Shown piece after piece: positions 45,518 to 57,736 of a DNA stretch of 64,000 nt. This DNA comes from Benincasa hispida. Lineage: Eukaryota > Streptophyta > Magnoliopsida > Cucurbitales > Cucurbitaceae. The position numbers and the translations under genes are program-made. The notes beneath the pieces are model-generated. The model saw only the letters and a list, made by a program, of their open reading frames with translations, was not told the origin of the DNA and did no database searches. The stretch spans positions 38,775,128-38,839,127 of the forward strand of contig NC_052349.1 in NCBI RefSeq assembly GCF_009727055.1, read 5' to 3'. Position 1 is the stretch's first letter, and each line of letters opens with the position of its first letter.

Positions 45518-47060
45518 ATGAGTCCTGGTGTTGAACTAGAATTCGAAGCTGACCCTGAGATCAATCATACTTTTTGCGCAAGGGCACGTCAGAACCGAAT
45601 TAGGCAAAAGAAGGCAGCAAGCATGGCGGACAATAATGATAATGTGGTACCGGTAAAGAATCAAGGAGTTGTTCAGCTAGCGCAGGATCCTGTTTTCCTG
45701 GCAGCTGACCGAAACATTCCAATGAGGAATTATGCGGCACCCAATTTGTATGATTTTTCGCCTGGAATCTCGAGGCCTATTGTGGAGGAGAACGCGCGGT
45801 TTGAGATTAAGCCAGTCATGCTGCAAATGATTCAAAATGCTGGGCAGTTCGGGGGTTTGCAAGTGAAGACCTACACGCCCATTTGACCAGCTTTGTCGAA
45901 ATGTGCGGAAATTTTTCCTTACCTGGAGTAACCCTAGAGAGTATAAGACTGTATCTGTTTCTCTACACGCTTGAGGACGATGCTAAGAGGTGGCTCACTC
46001 ACTGGAGCCAAAGTGAGATCATTTCATAGTACCAACTGGATTCCTGGAACGGTTCATGAAGCAAGTTTCTTCCCACCTGCCATCACGCAATGTGTGCGCG
46101 AAAGAATGTGCTTGAACTTCGGAGCAGATGGAAATAAACCCTAAGCACTGCTTGGGTGCGATTTTAGAAGAGTTGGTGAACAACTGCCCGATATCGGGAT
46201 CCCCAATTGCGTCTTGATGGAAACTGTTGGTATAATCGGCCTGAACCGAGCAATGCAGGGTTGTTGCTGACGACCTCCGCGGGTAGGAGGTTATGGACAA
46301 AAACATACATAGAGGCTTAAGAGTCGATCCCTCGACCGCTTCGCGGAATATGGATGAATTGGATTGGACAATGGATATGGAAGTCGACCACCGAAGGAGA
46401 AGGAAAATGAAACATCATTGTCTGCTGTGGAGACAATGACCACGTTAGCCGCTTCAGATGGCCGCGGTGACCTTGATCCTTCAGTCAATGGCAATTAAAC
46501 AAGGAGCCATTGCTTAACAAATAAGCCGGCAACTACTGCACGGCTCAATGTGGCCGCAAGATTAGTTGCGTTAATTGTGGCCACAGGGGCTAACGGAGCT
46601 GACATGTGCTCATTGACTTCTTCAGCAAGTATATAGCCATCGGAGAACAACCCCTTCAGCAACACCTATAATCCAAGCTGGAGGAGCCATCCTAAAACTT
46701 TCGGGTGGGGAGGCTAATCACCAACCAAGAGGCATGTTAACCATCAAGTGGCAGTAGAGGGAACCTTCCTTTTCACCACAATTAGGGCCAACCAAGGCAA
46801 CCTCACAATCAACAGTATCATCATTCAAACACCTCAGGAAGCTCATTGAGAACACTGCTAAGTAATACATGGATAAAAACGATGTAGTGATGCAAGCACA
46901 AGCATCTTCGATAAAGAGAGTCTGGAGATCCAAGTGAGCCAACTGGCCTCTGAGCTAAAGAGTCGAATATTGGAACGTTGCCCAGTAATTCAAAAGCCCC
47001 GAGATCTATAGGAAAGGAGCAATGTCCTTAGGACATTGGGCAAGCAAGTCTGATCGCCTA
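45518..47060 (+). pseudogene. G4 gag remnant
   Basis: The ATG at 45518 gives MSPGVELEFEADPEINHTFC, then DRNIPMRNYAAPNLYDFSPG, ARFEIKPVMLQMIQNAGQFG, closely parallel to the G2 gag at 19418. A one-base loss near 45857 ends that frame at 45886; the next frame continues with HAHLTSFVEMCGNFSLPG and LEDDAKRW (to 46000), and stops at 46026. Further pieces follow: LVNNCPISGIPNCVLMETV (46160-46225) and a last recognisable part LASELKSRILERCPVIQKP (46940-47000). The sequence then leaves gag without reaching protease. It is non-functional as it stands. Confidence 0.85.
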
Positions 47061-47354
47061 CAGAGATGTGGATTGCGATCACTCATGACGATGCAATTTT
47101 CGGTCCATATCTCAATACTATGTTTAATGCTTTCTTAAATTTCTATCCATTTGAATTCTGAATTTTGTCTTTGATTTTGCATTTATTTCATTCTTGACTT
47201 TATGAATTTATATCCTCATTTACTTCTTTGTTTTTAATTCTGTCTCGTCTTTAATTCTTTGAGTTTTATATAATTAATGCGTTGAGCTTTAATGGTGAAT
47301 GATTGAGCACTAAAGAAAATTTATTGCCAGAAGTCATAACAACTTGCGTTGATG

Positions 47355-47377
47355 AATAATAATAATAATAATAATAA
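47355..47377. repeat. (AAT)n microsatellite
   Basis: About seven to eight perfect AAT units. Confidence 0.95.
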
Positions 47378-47825
47378 AACAGTTAACAACAGGTATGCAA
47401 GGCGATAATGTCCGCATAGCAAGCTAATATGAGATGCTTTGCATTCACCTGACTCAACTGTATTAAGTTGAGGGTGTGTTGCGCTCGTATATGTTCTTTG
47501 CCCGTCCTTAGCTAAATGCACTATGTTAAGATATCCTCCAGAAATGCGTTTGGTTAAGGGGTGTATTGCAGGGATATATGCATTGTTGCCCGTCCTTAGC
47601 GAAAATATATTTGCGTTGGTGAGCACAATGCGTTAATCTTTATCTTGCATCCAAAATATTAAAGAAAATTCTTTTTGTAATTTGGGTGAAGTCCAATCGT
47701 TTCGTATCCCAAAGTAATGATGATTGGCAGACGAAAGGACATTTCTTTTCTAAAATTCCATAAATGAGGGAATTCAATCGACGTGCCTTTTGAGCCACTC
47801 GAGGCCTGTCGCCGCAAAAATCGCA

Positions 47826-47910
47826 TTGGGCCCACCACGGCCCAATCTATAAATAGAATCCCTTCCCTTATTGTGAAACTTTACCTTATTTTGAAAATCA
47901 GAAACCCTAG
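47826..47910 (+). promoter_or_regulatory. Promoter-like region of the G4 ORF (site II words, TATA box, telo-box)
   Basis: TTGGGCCCA (47826-47834) and GGCCCA (47839-47844) match plant site II elements. CTATAAATAG (47847-47856) is a strong TATA box. AAACCCTAG (47902-47910) is a telo-box in the presumed leader. The ORF ATG follows at 47982, about 125 bp after the TATA box. Site II plus telo-box is the arrangement known from plant growth and ribosomal-protein genes. That it drives the ORF is inference. Confidence 0.55.
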
Positions 47911-47981
47911 CGCCTTTGCATCCAAACCTTTCTTCTTCCCTAGCATTCCAGCGTTTCATCAGTCATCCTAAGTTCGTGTCC

Positions 47982-50915
47982 ATGGTTGACCAAACTCCCA
48001 ACCAATCTGCTTCACCATCCACCACTGACCAAGTAGCCATGCGAGAGGCAGCATTTTTGGCTGCCAGTCATAGACTCGCCGTCCAAGCCCACACTGTTCC
48101 CAGACTTTCCAGGAGAGCCTGAAGAAACCCTCTGGCCGTTAGGCCTCCTCTGTTCAGAAGAGAAGGAAGCACTGAGAGCATTCCTGTTCCAACACCTGCC
48201 GTCTTGACTGGGAGTGAAAGGAAGAGACGTGACGATACGGAGGTGTTTGGCAATATTCTGAATACCTTGGAGCTAGGAGGTGGACTGCCTGAGGCTGGGG
48301 TTGTAAATCAACCACTGCTTACGGAGGAGAAGACGGTGGTGGAGGCAGTGGCAACTGAAGAAGAAAGTAGAGAAGGTGTTCTGGCCCTAGAGATTCCTGA
48401 GGCGATTACCAACGTAGACCCCTATGATGGACCTCTAAGAAGAGAAGAAGAAGAGATTGCGATAGAGGAGGCTAAGGAAGCTGAAGTTGCGTTGGAAGCC
48501 CCTGAAGTTGCATTAGAGGAGGTTACAAGGGAGGCGCAACCAAAGGTGGCTGAAGAGAAAAAGAAGAAGAAGAAGAACAAGGGAAAGAAGGTTGGGGAGG
48601 CTGAATCTTCCTATCATCGCAAAGAAAAGAAGAATAAAGAGAAAAAGGATGATGATGAAGATGAGGAAACCAGAAAGGAAAGAAAGAAGAAGGAAAAAGA
48701 AGAAAAGAAAATGCGCCGGCGTGAAGATAGGCACCTGAAAAAGGAAGAAAAAGCGAGGCAGAGGGCTACAAGCCCGGAGATAGATGGAGAATCAACCTCC
48801 ATAAGGGAGGATAAGGGGGAAACGACACAGTTGATGGAACCGGCGTAATCCGAAATAACGCAAAGGGTTGCGACCGAAGAAGTAGAAGGAACCCCCCTAA
48901 TGCGACGTCGCAGAGAGAATGCGCTGCAAGGGTCCACTATTGACCCTCAGAGATTACTTTTAGCATTGGAAGAAGAAGAAAGAAAAAGAAAAGAAGAGGA
49001 GGAGGAGAAGCAAGAAAAGATGGTGAGGGGAGAGTTCATCATCGTAGAGGGGAATAGAAGAAGAAGATTGGAGTTTGAAGAAATGTGACGCAACAATGAG
49101 CTTGCCAGATTTGAAGGGATACTGAAGCGCGAGGACGAACAACATTTGTTGCTGGCCTCTGAGCAATTTGAAGAAGAATTTGTGAGAGAAGAAAGAGAAA
49201 AAGAAGAAAAAGAGAGGAGGAAAAAAGAAGAAGAGGACAGATTATTGGACGAAGAGAAAAGGAAAAAGCGCGAAGCCAATATGTGGCGCTTATACAAGAA
49301 GAAAGGAAAATAACTTGCAGAGTGCGAGAAAGAAGAACAGCGTAAGGAGCGGGAAAAGAAACAAAAACAAGCAGCCCGCCTGTGCTGGCTAAGGAAAAAG
49401 GCAAGGCAATTGTGGAGAGCAGTGAACCCGCACTGGCCAGGAAGCGTTCATCAAGGAAAAGGAGAATGATGATATGTTGATCGAGATGGGCTTCTTTCTT
49501 ACGTCGAATCCACTACCTGACCTTATCACGAGCGTGATTGTGGAACATGGGTGGGACACATTCTGCCAGTGCCCATCCATCATTGTGCCTCAGATGGTGC
49601 GGGATTTCTATCATGGGCTTCTTCATGGAAACAGGGATGCATTGACCTTTAAGGAGAATCAGTATCCTTCAGCGCAACGGACATCAACGAAATTTATCAA
49701 ATGAAAGAAAACCCTAATGCACCAAGGAATAAAATTATTGTTGATCCCACGGAGTAACAGATGAAAGATGCATTGAGGATATTAACGCAACCAGACACGA
49801 AGTGGTTGGTTTCGCTCAAAGGCATCCACACTCTGGAGGCCAAGGCCTTGCTTCCGGAGGGAAGGCTCTGGGTTTACCTGGTCAAGAAGCGTCTGATCCC
49901 AACAACACATGACAGAACTGTATCAAGGGATCGGGTCATGGCCGCATATTGCATCGCATGCAGCATTCCTATTGATGTAAGGCAGTTGATTGCAAGGTAG
50001 ATCAGAGCATTGGTGGGGCATATCCGGGGGTAGTACTTCTTCCCGTGGATCGTTTCAAGTCTATGCCTGTCTATGGGCGTAGGCATAGATGAGGAGCCCA
50101 TGCTAGAAGTCTACGGCCTCATCAACATAAAAATTTTGAGGCTGCTCCTTAAACCACATTGCCTCGAGATGCCAGCAAAGAGGCCCGCGATCGATTTAAA
50201 TGCGCCGCAAGAACCCAGGCCAAAAAGACGACGCAGAGAAGACAAGGGAAAAGAAAAGGTCCTGGAGTCACCAACGCAAGATTCAGTACCTATGATTCCC
50301 TTAGTCATTTGCCCGCCAAACCCTCTAAGTCCACCAGCGCAACCCTTTTCCCCTCTTCATGAACATTTTACCAATCTCCTCATTGTCCCAACCTCATCAC
50401 CTATTTACCCAGCAGCCCCACCTTTACCATTAGCATCATCCCGCAACCCACCATTCCACCGCCGTAAGTTGATGACCCATACGGTTTGAGTAAAGGCACC
50501 TCTGCTCAACCCCAAAACGACGCTGGTGAGACATCGCCAGGCACAACCCTCCATCACTTCCATGGCTGCTGAGTTAGCAGAAATGAGAACCCTCTTCTCC
50601 TAACAACAACTTTTCTCTCAACAACAATACTTCTTCAACCAGCGATTTGAGGTAGTAATGAAGCGCATTGATGATATTCAACGTAGTGCCGCCACATCAA
50701 GGGAGGCGCTGATCAACATGCAGCGCAACATTTATAAAGTCCATATGCACCAAAGAATGATTGCGGAGTGTAATCAAGAGTACTTCAACTTTCTCCCCAC
50801 ATATCTTCATGGTCCAATGGTGCCCCTACATCTCCAGCAGCACTTAAATTTTGAAGAAGTGCCTCTTACACCACCACAAAATCCGCCTCCAGACCCCCCA
50901 GCTCCTCAACAATAA
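47982..50915 (+). pseudogene. G4 Lys/Glu-rich ORF with plant-transposon-protein-like domain
   Basis: Start MVDQTPNQSASPS at 47982. In one frame to 49088, with premature stops at 48120 (TGA), 48846 (TAA) and 49086 (TGA), comes a long acidic/basic stretch (VFGNILNTLE, then EAEVALEAPEVALEEV and runs of EEKKKKKKNKGKK) that looks like a coiled coil. Around 49380 the frame shifts. 49474-50000 has MGFFLTSNPL, VPQMVRDFYHGLLHG, RLWVYLVKKRLIPTTHD and YCIACSIPIDVRQLIAR, which resembles the 'putative plant transposon protein' domain found near Athila elements. 50168-50260 encodes a basic nuclear-localisation-like PKRRRREDKGKEK. 50658-50915 has a helical tail and a Pro-rich end. Function unknown. The relative in G2 (12112-13195) shares start and order. 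Broken in this copy. Confidence 0.75.
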
Positions 50916-51570
50916 TCCTCCTATATATTATTATTTTTCTTCTATGCGACCATTATGTATTCTTTTAAATTTATTTATTCTTTTATGAGTTAATCAAATT
51001 TTTTTATCCTTGTACAGGCATAAATTTTGTATTGCGTTAATTGGTAATTAATTGTATATTTTGTTAATATTCAATACAATGAGTACATATTCACTCCATT
51101 TTTGCCTGTGCCTTTTTCTTTATCATCTTTTGTCAATACTTGCGATGTTCTCAATCTTTTACTTTTGTGTTCTTCATTGCGTTGCTATGATGTAATATAT
51201 GTTTGTTCTTAGAAACATTTCCCATACTTAGTAAATTCTGGCTAACACTTAGTCAATTCTTAGTTTAGCAGTACTTTACCTTTTATCTTTCAAAGTTCTG
51301 CTTAAACCTTCTTTTTAAAATTTTCTTCTAAGTGTTTGTCTAGTCTATCCAAACAACGCAATAAGGACCTTGCTCATCTTTAAATTTTAGGGTGAGGAAG
51401 GTCTGAGTAGATGAGATCAAGAATATGCAGTATTTAAGAAAAACGCGTCCATTTTCAATTGCTAAAAAAATTAAAAAAAAAAAAAAGAAATGTTCATACA
51501 AAGCTCCAATGTCAGCACAAGGGAAACCCTTAAAATATTCCCAATTGATAAGAGTTTAGTTGTGAAAGGA

Positions 51571-51630
51571 TTATGCTCGTAGTTGGATGTTCATATGATA
51601 CCCGTAGGAGCAAGCCAAAACGAATGGAGG
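51571..51630 (+). repeat. Conserved paired block, first copy (G4)
   Basis: TGCTCGTAGTTGGATGTTCA then ATGATACCCGTAGGAGCAAG, followed by CCAAAACGAATGG. Same block as in G1 at 3806-3860 (minus strand). Confidence 0.8.
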
Positions 51631-51726
51631 TTTCCAAGAACAACGCAATATGAAATAGAAAAAAAATAAATAAATGCAAGAGACAACTCCTCTTAAATTC
51701 ATGAGTTAAAGTTGAAACTGGCACAC

Positions 51727-51780
51727 AACCGTAGTTGGATGTTCGCATGACACCCGTGGGGACAGGCCAAAACGAAGGGT
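51727..51780 (+). repeat. Conserved paired block, second copy (G4)
   Basis: CCGTAGTTGGATGTTCGCAT then GACACCCGTGGGGACAGGCC, followed by AAAACGAAGG. Core 152 bp after the first copy and 363 bp before the polypurine tract. Confidence 0.8.
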
Positions 51781-52093
51781 GTAATCACGACCAATAGTCT
51801 CTAATAAATAACACAAATTTTGATCACTGCATGTAGATACATCGAGTTGTTTTGACAAGAAGAGGAAAACATTCTATTTTGAAAAAATTAGAAAAACATT
51901 TTTTAGCAAAAATTTGTTATATAGAAGAATAAAGTGGGCTTTGTTAAGAATTAGCAAGGATAAAAGGAAATTGCGATGTCAAGTAATATGCCTAAGTGTA
52001 ACATTTGGAGCAACCAATCGATGCAAAAATATAAGATAGGAATTAAGCTTTATTGCCTAAGTAGAAGATATACTTGAGGACAAGCATATATCT

Positions 52094-52106
52094 AAATTTG
52101 GGGGTG
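52094..52106 (+). other. Polypurine tract of G4
   Basis: AAATTTGGGGGTG directly before TGATAACTTG, the 3' LTR start. Confidence 0.85.
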
Positions 52107-53890
52107 TGATAACTTGTAGAAATACAAGTTATTTATACTGCCTTATCTAGATATTGCGGCCAAAAGATAGTAAATATGCGTCAATTGTATGAAAATTAGC
52201 TCAGAAATACAATAATTATAAATTATCGCAATTACACCCACTAACATCTTTTAGATGGAAGAAAAGGAGATTTTACTCTGTTTTGCAGAAAAACCAAGTC
52301 ACCGCTTGCGCTTAAGGCTCAAGAAGAACTGATTAATGCATCTTTGTCACATTGTGCCCGTCAATCAACAATGAAGAGACGATTAGCGCAATGCGACAGT
52401 CAATCTAGAGCTGACTTTCAACCACATGCGGTAATAAAAACAACATCGTATGCGAATACATGATCGAAAGATGCAGCTGAGCAATGCAAAAGCGGAGGAT
52501 TGAGACACGTGTACAACTAACGGTTGTGCAGAATTGACGGTCGGATTGCATAACAGAAGGAATAATATCCTTCAATCTTCGGAATTTCCAAAACAACAAG
52601 TGGGGACTACAAGGCCGGAGTCAAAGATCCTCACATATAAATACCCCATAGATTTCAAAGAAAACTTATGCTACTGGATACGGGGTTAATTGCTGCTAAA
52701 GTGTTGAGAGAAAAGGCTGAGCTGAGTGCTTAACTGAAGAAATCTGGGAAGAAGACGAGACAAGGCCGAGAGGTGAGTCTCAGTTCTATTCTGTCAAATA
52801 CCCGCCGAGAAGCTCTGTGTTGAGAACCCTGCTACCGGTTGAGCAAGCCTAGAGGGAAGCTCATCCATCCATTTGATCCATCCAATCCGGCAAGCAGATC
52901 TCCACTCTAATTGGTGCCAAGACGTTGGCGCTTGTTTGTATCTGTTCTATCTCTTTTCATCATTGTATTTCACTTTCTTTATCCTTTCATTCACAAACCA
53001 AGTATCAAACGCTTAACAGACATATTAAATGTTTTGATTGCTTTCATATTCCATTTTCTGTCTACTACCGTTCCTCCGTTAATCACTTTCTCCATGATGT
53101 CTTCTTAATTCCCCTGGTAGTTAATATGAATTAAACGAGTACTTAGCTTGTGTTAAAGAGATAAATGCATTTAGCTAAAGCATGCTAGACGACATCTTCA
53201 CCTGTGAGAGCAGAAGTGAAGATGCCATTCTGATCTATAGAGAGAAGATTAGAAGAATGCGTTAACTAAAGCGAGTAGTACTTCCAGGTATGGAAGCAAC
53301 CTTGCATTCATTACGTTAGTCTTTGATTCACCATAGACATGTGGGAGCGTGGTCGATCACTGAGAGGTGTACACCAAGAGAAAAGCGGAACCGTACTTAT
53401 CACTTCGACGCAATTAAGAACTTGCGCTATTTATATTAGTTATCTTTCTCTTTCTGTTTGTACATATGACTTGCCGCCGCATTTCATGTTCTTTGTATAA
53501 CCTTCATAGCCAGCCTGGACCCCAGCATCTTGTATCATGAAGCTTGTATCTTGTATCATCTAGCTTAGGTTTGCAGTCCTTATTTTATTATCGCATATTA
53601 CTGCTTTCCTTTACTTTATCGCAACTTTTATATACTTGTATAAAACACTTTTTAAAGATTGAAAAACCTAGTCACATATACCACGAGCATACGCAATAAC
53701 CTCAAATAGTCCCTGTGTTCGACTCGGATCATACCGAGAAACTTATGGTAGAATTACACTTGGTTCCAACGTAAGGAAACTTGTGACAACGCAAGGCATA
53801 CTGCAAGAGCATTCATAATTAATGCATATCTAGAAGTAGTATCGCATATTTGTATCAGCGCATTGTTTAAGATCAATTTTTGCGTTAACA
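52107..53890 (+). repeat. 3' LTR of G4
   Basis: 1784 bp, TGATAACTTGTAG to TGCGTTAACA, TATA-like box at 52636-52643. The tip has a perfect 10-bp stem with a GAAA loop. Followed by the duplication GAAGG. Confidence 0.93.
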
Positions 53891-53895
53891 GAAGG

Positions 53896-55136
53896 CAGTA
53901 AAAGCGAGGGATTTTGGTTATGGGTTTGACAAAATAATTAAATTGCAGGAAGTTAAAGTGTAGAAAAGTAAAATAAACTAGGAGAGAGATAACGATAGAT
54001 GAGATTACTTTTGACGATTAAGAGATTAATTTATCGATTTTTCATGAGAATTGAATTAATGGGTTATTTAATTATCTAGCCTAATCAACCGCCTAGTAAT
54101 ATTAGATAGATTCCCTATAGAAAACTAGTGTGGAAGTCGATTCCTAAATTAACTAAAGTTTTGTCACGCAAGCCTATTTACTTAATTAAATACATTAAGC
54201 TCATGGATTGATTAGCACATTAGATTAAGTTGGCAAAATCTAACCTCACATTTTTCTATTCATTAGGTTTCATTATCTTTCGTTACTGATGATCTTAGGA
54301 TTCTAGAAGTCGAATCATAACTCTAACTTTTCCTAGTCGCTACTCAAATTTAGCATGTTTTCCTTATGAACTCCAACCTACATAGCATATATGTTCAATC
54401 TAAGCTTGGAAACAACTAATCTCTCACAAATTGAACATAAATCAAACATGGGTTCAAATAAGGAAGAAAAACAAGAAGAACAAGAAAATCGCAAAAACAT
54501 TCATCAAAATTACCAACAAATATCAAAATCGACATTTGGGCCTTTACTTGTTCATCAAAACTTGAAACTTGGCGCCAAAATGTTGATTACAATGCAAAAT
54601 CAAAAGAAATTTCATGGGTATTGGCCATGAATGGCTAAAATCGAGCCAAAAGCTCTGAAGATCACTTAACAGAATTCTCTTCCCCCAAAGCCTAAAAGTT
54701 AAGGAATATATATAGGAAATCGTGGCAACACCATAACACTTTAACCCTTTTTCGCAGTGTCATGGGGCAAGGTGATGTGGCACTATCACTTGATGTGTGC
54801 GTTGTCTATCAAAGATCGAAGCGCCACGGTGCAACAGGACAACACATGGGCACTCTTCCCTTAGCACCCTACTGGAAAAGGCGCCATGCATAGTGCCACC
54901 GCCACACAATGTCATGGTTGCAGGCCCCATGTGGCCGTTTTTGTCATTTCTTTACTCCTTGAAGCCAGATTACTTTATAAAGCTCTTAATTGCTCCAAAT
55001 TAACCTTGAACTGTCGTTGACACTCTAAAATACATTATTTGCTTGAGTTCCTACAAATATAACCATGTAAGAACATTAAAACATCATAAACAAGTGAGAT
55101 TAGAGGCATTTAGATAACTCATTTAGGGAGTTATCA
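53896..55136 (-). repeat. G5 Athila-type LTR, outer part
   Basis: On the minus strand it starts TGATAACTCCCTAAATGAG at 55136, with a tip hairpin like those of the other Athila LTRs. It is taken as one LTR with 43441-43599 because the GAAGG duplication of G4 joins them. No coding region of G5 is recognised. Confidence 0.6.
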
Positions 55137-57736
55137 TCTATGCAGAGTAATTGTGAAGGAAGGATTGTCTAGAGTGCACTACATTGGAATTTATGATGTT
55201 AAATCTTGTCAAACGTGGTCATTAATATTGACGCCTTCCAGAAAAGGTATTTAAGACTATTTAAGCAATCCAATCTTTTTACTTTGTATTTTGACTTCTC
55301 TATTGATATGCAATTGAGTTTCAAGTTCCAACATCTTATTTTCTATCATTTTCATTTATTTGGTGTTGAATGACTTATGAGTTCTTGCAACTTTGAATGT
55401 CCATTTGGCCTTTAAATAGCTTGTAATGCTCTTGACAAAATCAAATTAATGATATCCAAACATTATGTCTATTCAACCTCTATAGTAGTGTTGTTTTTAA
55501 AATTAAAAAAAAAAAAAATCTTGCTTGAGATTTGATGATTAAACCGATTCATTGAATTAAATCTTGATTGAGTTAATTTTTAAGTGAGTTGTCTTATCAA
55601 AGAGTGATCATAATAGATTCTAAATTTGATCAAAGCTATTCATTCTTCTAAATAAGCTTTTGGTTGGAATTATTCTTTAAATTAGCCTTATTTGTGAGTG
55701 TTTGCAAGGCCATCCTAGGAGGACCTCTAACTTCGTATAAATCCAACATATTGGGCATTTATCAATACGTTTAATAGACAATTTAAATTTTATTATTAAA
55801 AATTATTTTCGATTTTGTGATGCAAATTATGTAGACAACATAATATGTTTTCGGTCATATCCAAAATTTAAATTTGACATTTTAAAATGCTTAATTATAT
55901 TTTTAAAATATAAAAAACAAAAAATATATAAAATTTCATGTTATAAACTCAATTCATTTTTGTTAAATGAAAATATGTAGTTTATAATGTACTATAAAGT
56001 ATAAAGTATATGATGCTACAAAATAATAATTATACAAAAATTATTTAACATCAAACATATTCGTAAAATAATTAGTAATAGTATATATTCGAAAAACTTC
56101 AATGAGTTTGGAAAGCTTATTCTCCTCCTCCATTGGGTATTTACATGTTTGACTTCCGAGCAAGAATTTAGGTCATGATGAAATAAAAAAAAAAAAATAA
56201 AACGATAGATAAGATAAATAGTTTAATAAAAGTAAAGGAAAAAAAGATAAAGAATAATGAAAGACTTGTATTAATCTAAGGAGAATGAAAGTACACAAGT
56301 TGAAATGGAAGATACCATAAATCTTTTAATAATAGTGGATCGAATGAGAAAACAACAAGTGCTCGAGAATATTACAAAGAAACAAAAGAAACAAAAACTA
56401 GAATTGTGAATTGGAAAGGTGCTTCGTGACGAAGTATGTAAAGATGTGTTGAGTCCTTGACTTGTATCTTATTTATAGTCTCGTCTTAAGGTTTCTTCAA
56501 GATCTTTTTGGAGCTTTTATATTTGCTGAAAATCAGGGCTGTAATTATGGGGAGAATCCTTTCCATAACTACTATAATATTCTTGCTTTATTTGAAAAAT
56601 ATGCACAGTTGGTTCAAGGATCCAATCTTCACAAGAACATGACAAATATAAGAAAATTTTCTTCAAAATCAAGGATTGGGAACATTTATTATGCTAACAC
56701 AAATTCTTTCCAATTTCACAAGATTCAATCCTAAATTAAACAAAAAAAAAAAAATGTATGCATAAATAAAATAATAACACATAATTTTAGAGTTAAATAA
56801 ATCTCATAAATGAGACTGATTAGACATAAAGTGATTGAGGTTTAGTTTGAAATTGTTATAGCTTACGAAATATTTGTTAGCAACAATACTTTGGAAAAAA
56901 TCAATTGCAACATAAATAGAAATAGTGTTTTGATAAATTTCGATTTTAAACGAAAAAAACATACTCAACCATATGATAAAATTAATATGAAATTGTTAGA
57001 TTTAGCTATAACTACTGAAGTAGAATATTATTTTAATTATATATTAATATTTTACATCAAACTTACAGCTAAGATAATTATTTCAAAAATTTAAATACTT
57101 TGAATTAAAAATAAACTTTATTTCCACCTAAAGTATTTAATAAAAATAAACAAAAAAGATTGTAATTAAAAATTAAAAAGTGAATAGACTTGAAAGGAAG
57201 ATTATATTTGTAATTTTTCAAAAATTACAAAGGGTTAAATCATGGGTCATGGGATTTTTTTTCCTTTTACATGGGGAAGATTTCTAGTATTATCTACCTC
57301 TATTTATTTTTTGTTGTAAAAGAAACATCGAAGAATGGTATAAATAAAATAATATATCATTCAATTATGATCGAATGGACATAATTATTTATGCATTATA
57401 TTAGAAATTTTCACCTATACCATGCAAATTAGTCGATACACTTTCAGTCACCAACCACAAAAAAGCAACAAAATTCGAACTAGTTTAAGATCACCATCGA
57501 TTAGATTAACTGCTCAGAATGAATCCAATTCTCAATAACCAAAGAACAAAAAGTCTTAACTAAGCATCATTTGATCAAATAAATAATGCTTTGGCAAAAT
57601 GGTAAAAACTTCCTAAATAAATGATAAATTGAGTTAACACATTATATACATAAATGAATGATGAACACACAAGGCTTGGTTGTTGCTTCTGAAGTTAAAG
57701 TCTTTAAAGATGGTGGTGGTGAAGAGTCTCCGGCGG
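55137..57736. other. Intergenic DNA downstream of the aquaporin gene
   Basis: About 2.6 kb of AT-rich DNA with A/T runs (e.g. 55504-55518, 56187-56197). Open frames such as 56462-56734 look like chance and have no recognisable domain. No perfect AATAAA polyadenylation signal is obvious on the minus strand close to the stop codon. No RNA gene seen. Confidence 0.6.

Larger units (their letters stand above)
47061..47981 (+). other. G4 spacer with (AAT)n microsatellite and promoter-like region
   Basis: It replaces the whole pol region. It contains an AAT microsatellite (47355-47377), pyrimidine-rich DNA, and a promoter-like cluster just before the ORF (see 47826-47910). No coding frame. Confidence 0.7.
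50916..52093 (+). other. 3' non-coding region of G4
   Basis: AT-rich with no gene. It has an A run near 51466-51487 and the two conserved blocks at 51571-51630 and 51727-51780 shared with G1. Confidence 0.75.
43600..53890 (+). mobile_element. G4: non-autonomous Athila-like element (gag remnant and extra ORF, no pol)
   Basis: 5' LTR 43600-45397, primer site 45402-45421, gag remnant 45518 to about 47060, spacer 47061-47981, Lys/Glu-rich ORF 47982-50915, 3' non-coding 50916-52093, polypurine tract 52094-52106, 3' LTR 52107-53890. The target duplication is GAAGG at 43595-43599 and 53891-53895. No protease, RT, RNase H or integrase word occurs anywhere inside, although they are easy to see in G1-G3. 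The two LTRs differ at about 6 of their first 150 positions by eye, so it is not among the oldest elements here. It would need pol supplied by a relative such as G2. Confidence 0.9.

Noticed and set aside
48513..49404. Long open frames on the minus strand rich in Phe, Leu and Ser
   Set aside because: They are the complement of the Lys/Glu-rich G4 ORF; GAA/AAG runs give TTC/CTT runs on the other strand.
47982..50915. Envelope-like gene in G4
   Set aside because: The position fits, but there is no signal peptide, no membrane segment and no glycoprotein-like Cys pattern; the domain resembles a plant transposon protein instead.
53896..55136. Possible independent gene at 54391-54630 (79 codons)
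   Set aside because: Inside the G5 LTR, with low-complexity Asn, Lys and Glu content and no homologous domain recognised.
56462..56734. 90-codon open frame on the plus strand
   Set aside because: AT-rich, no recognisable domain, no promoter or splice context; likely chance.
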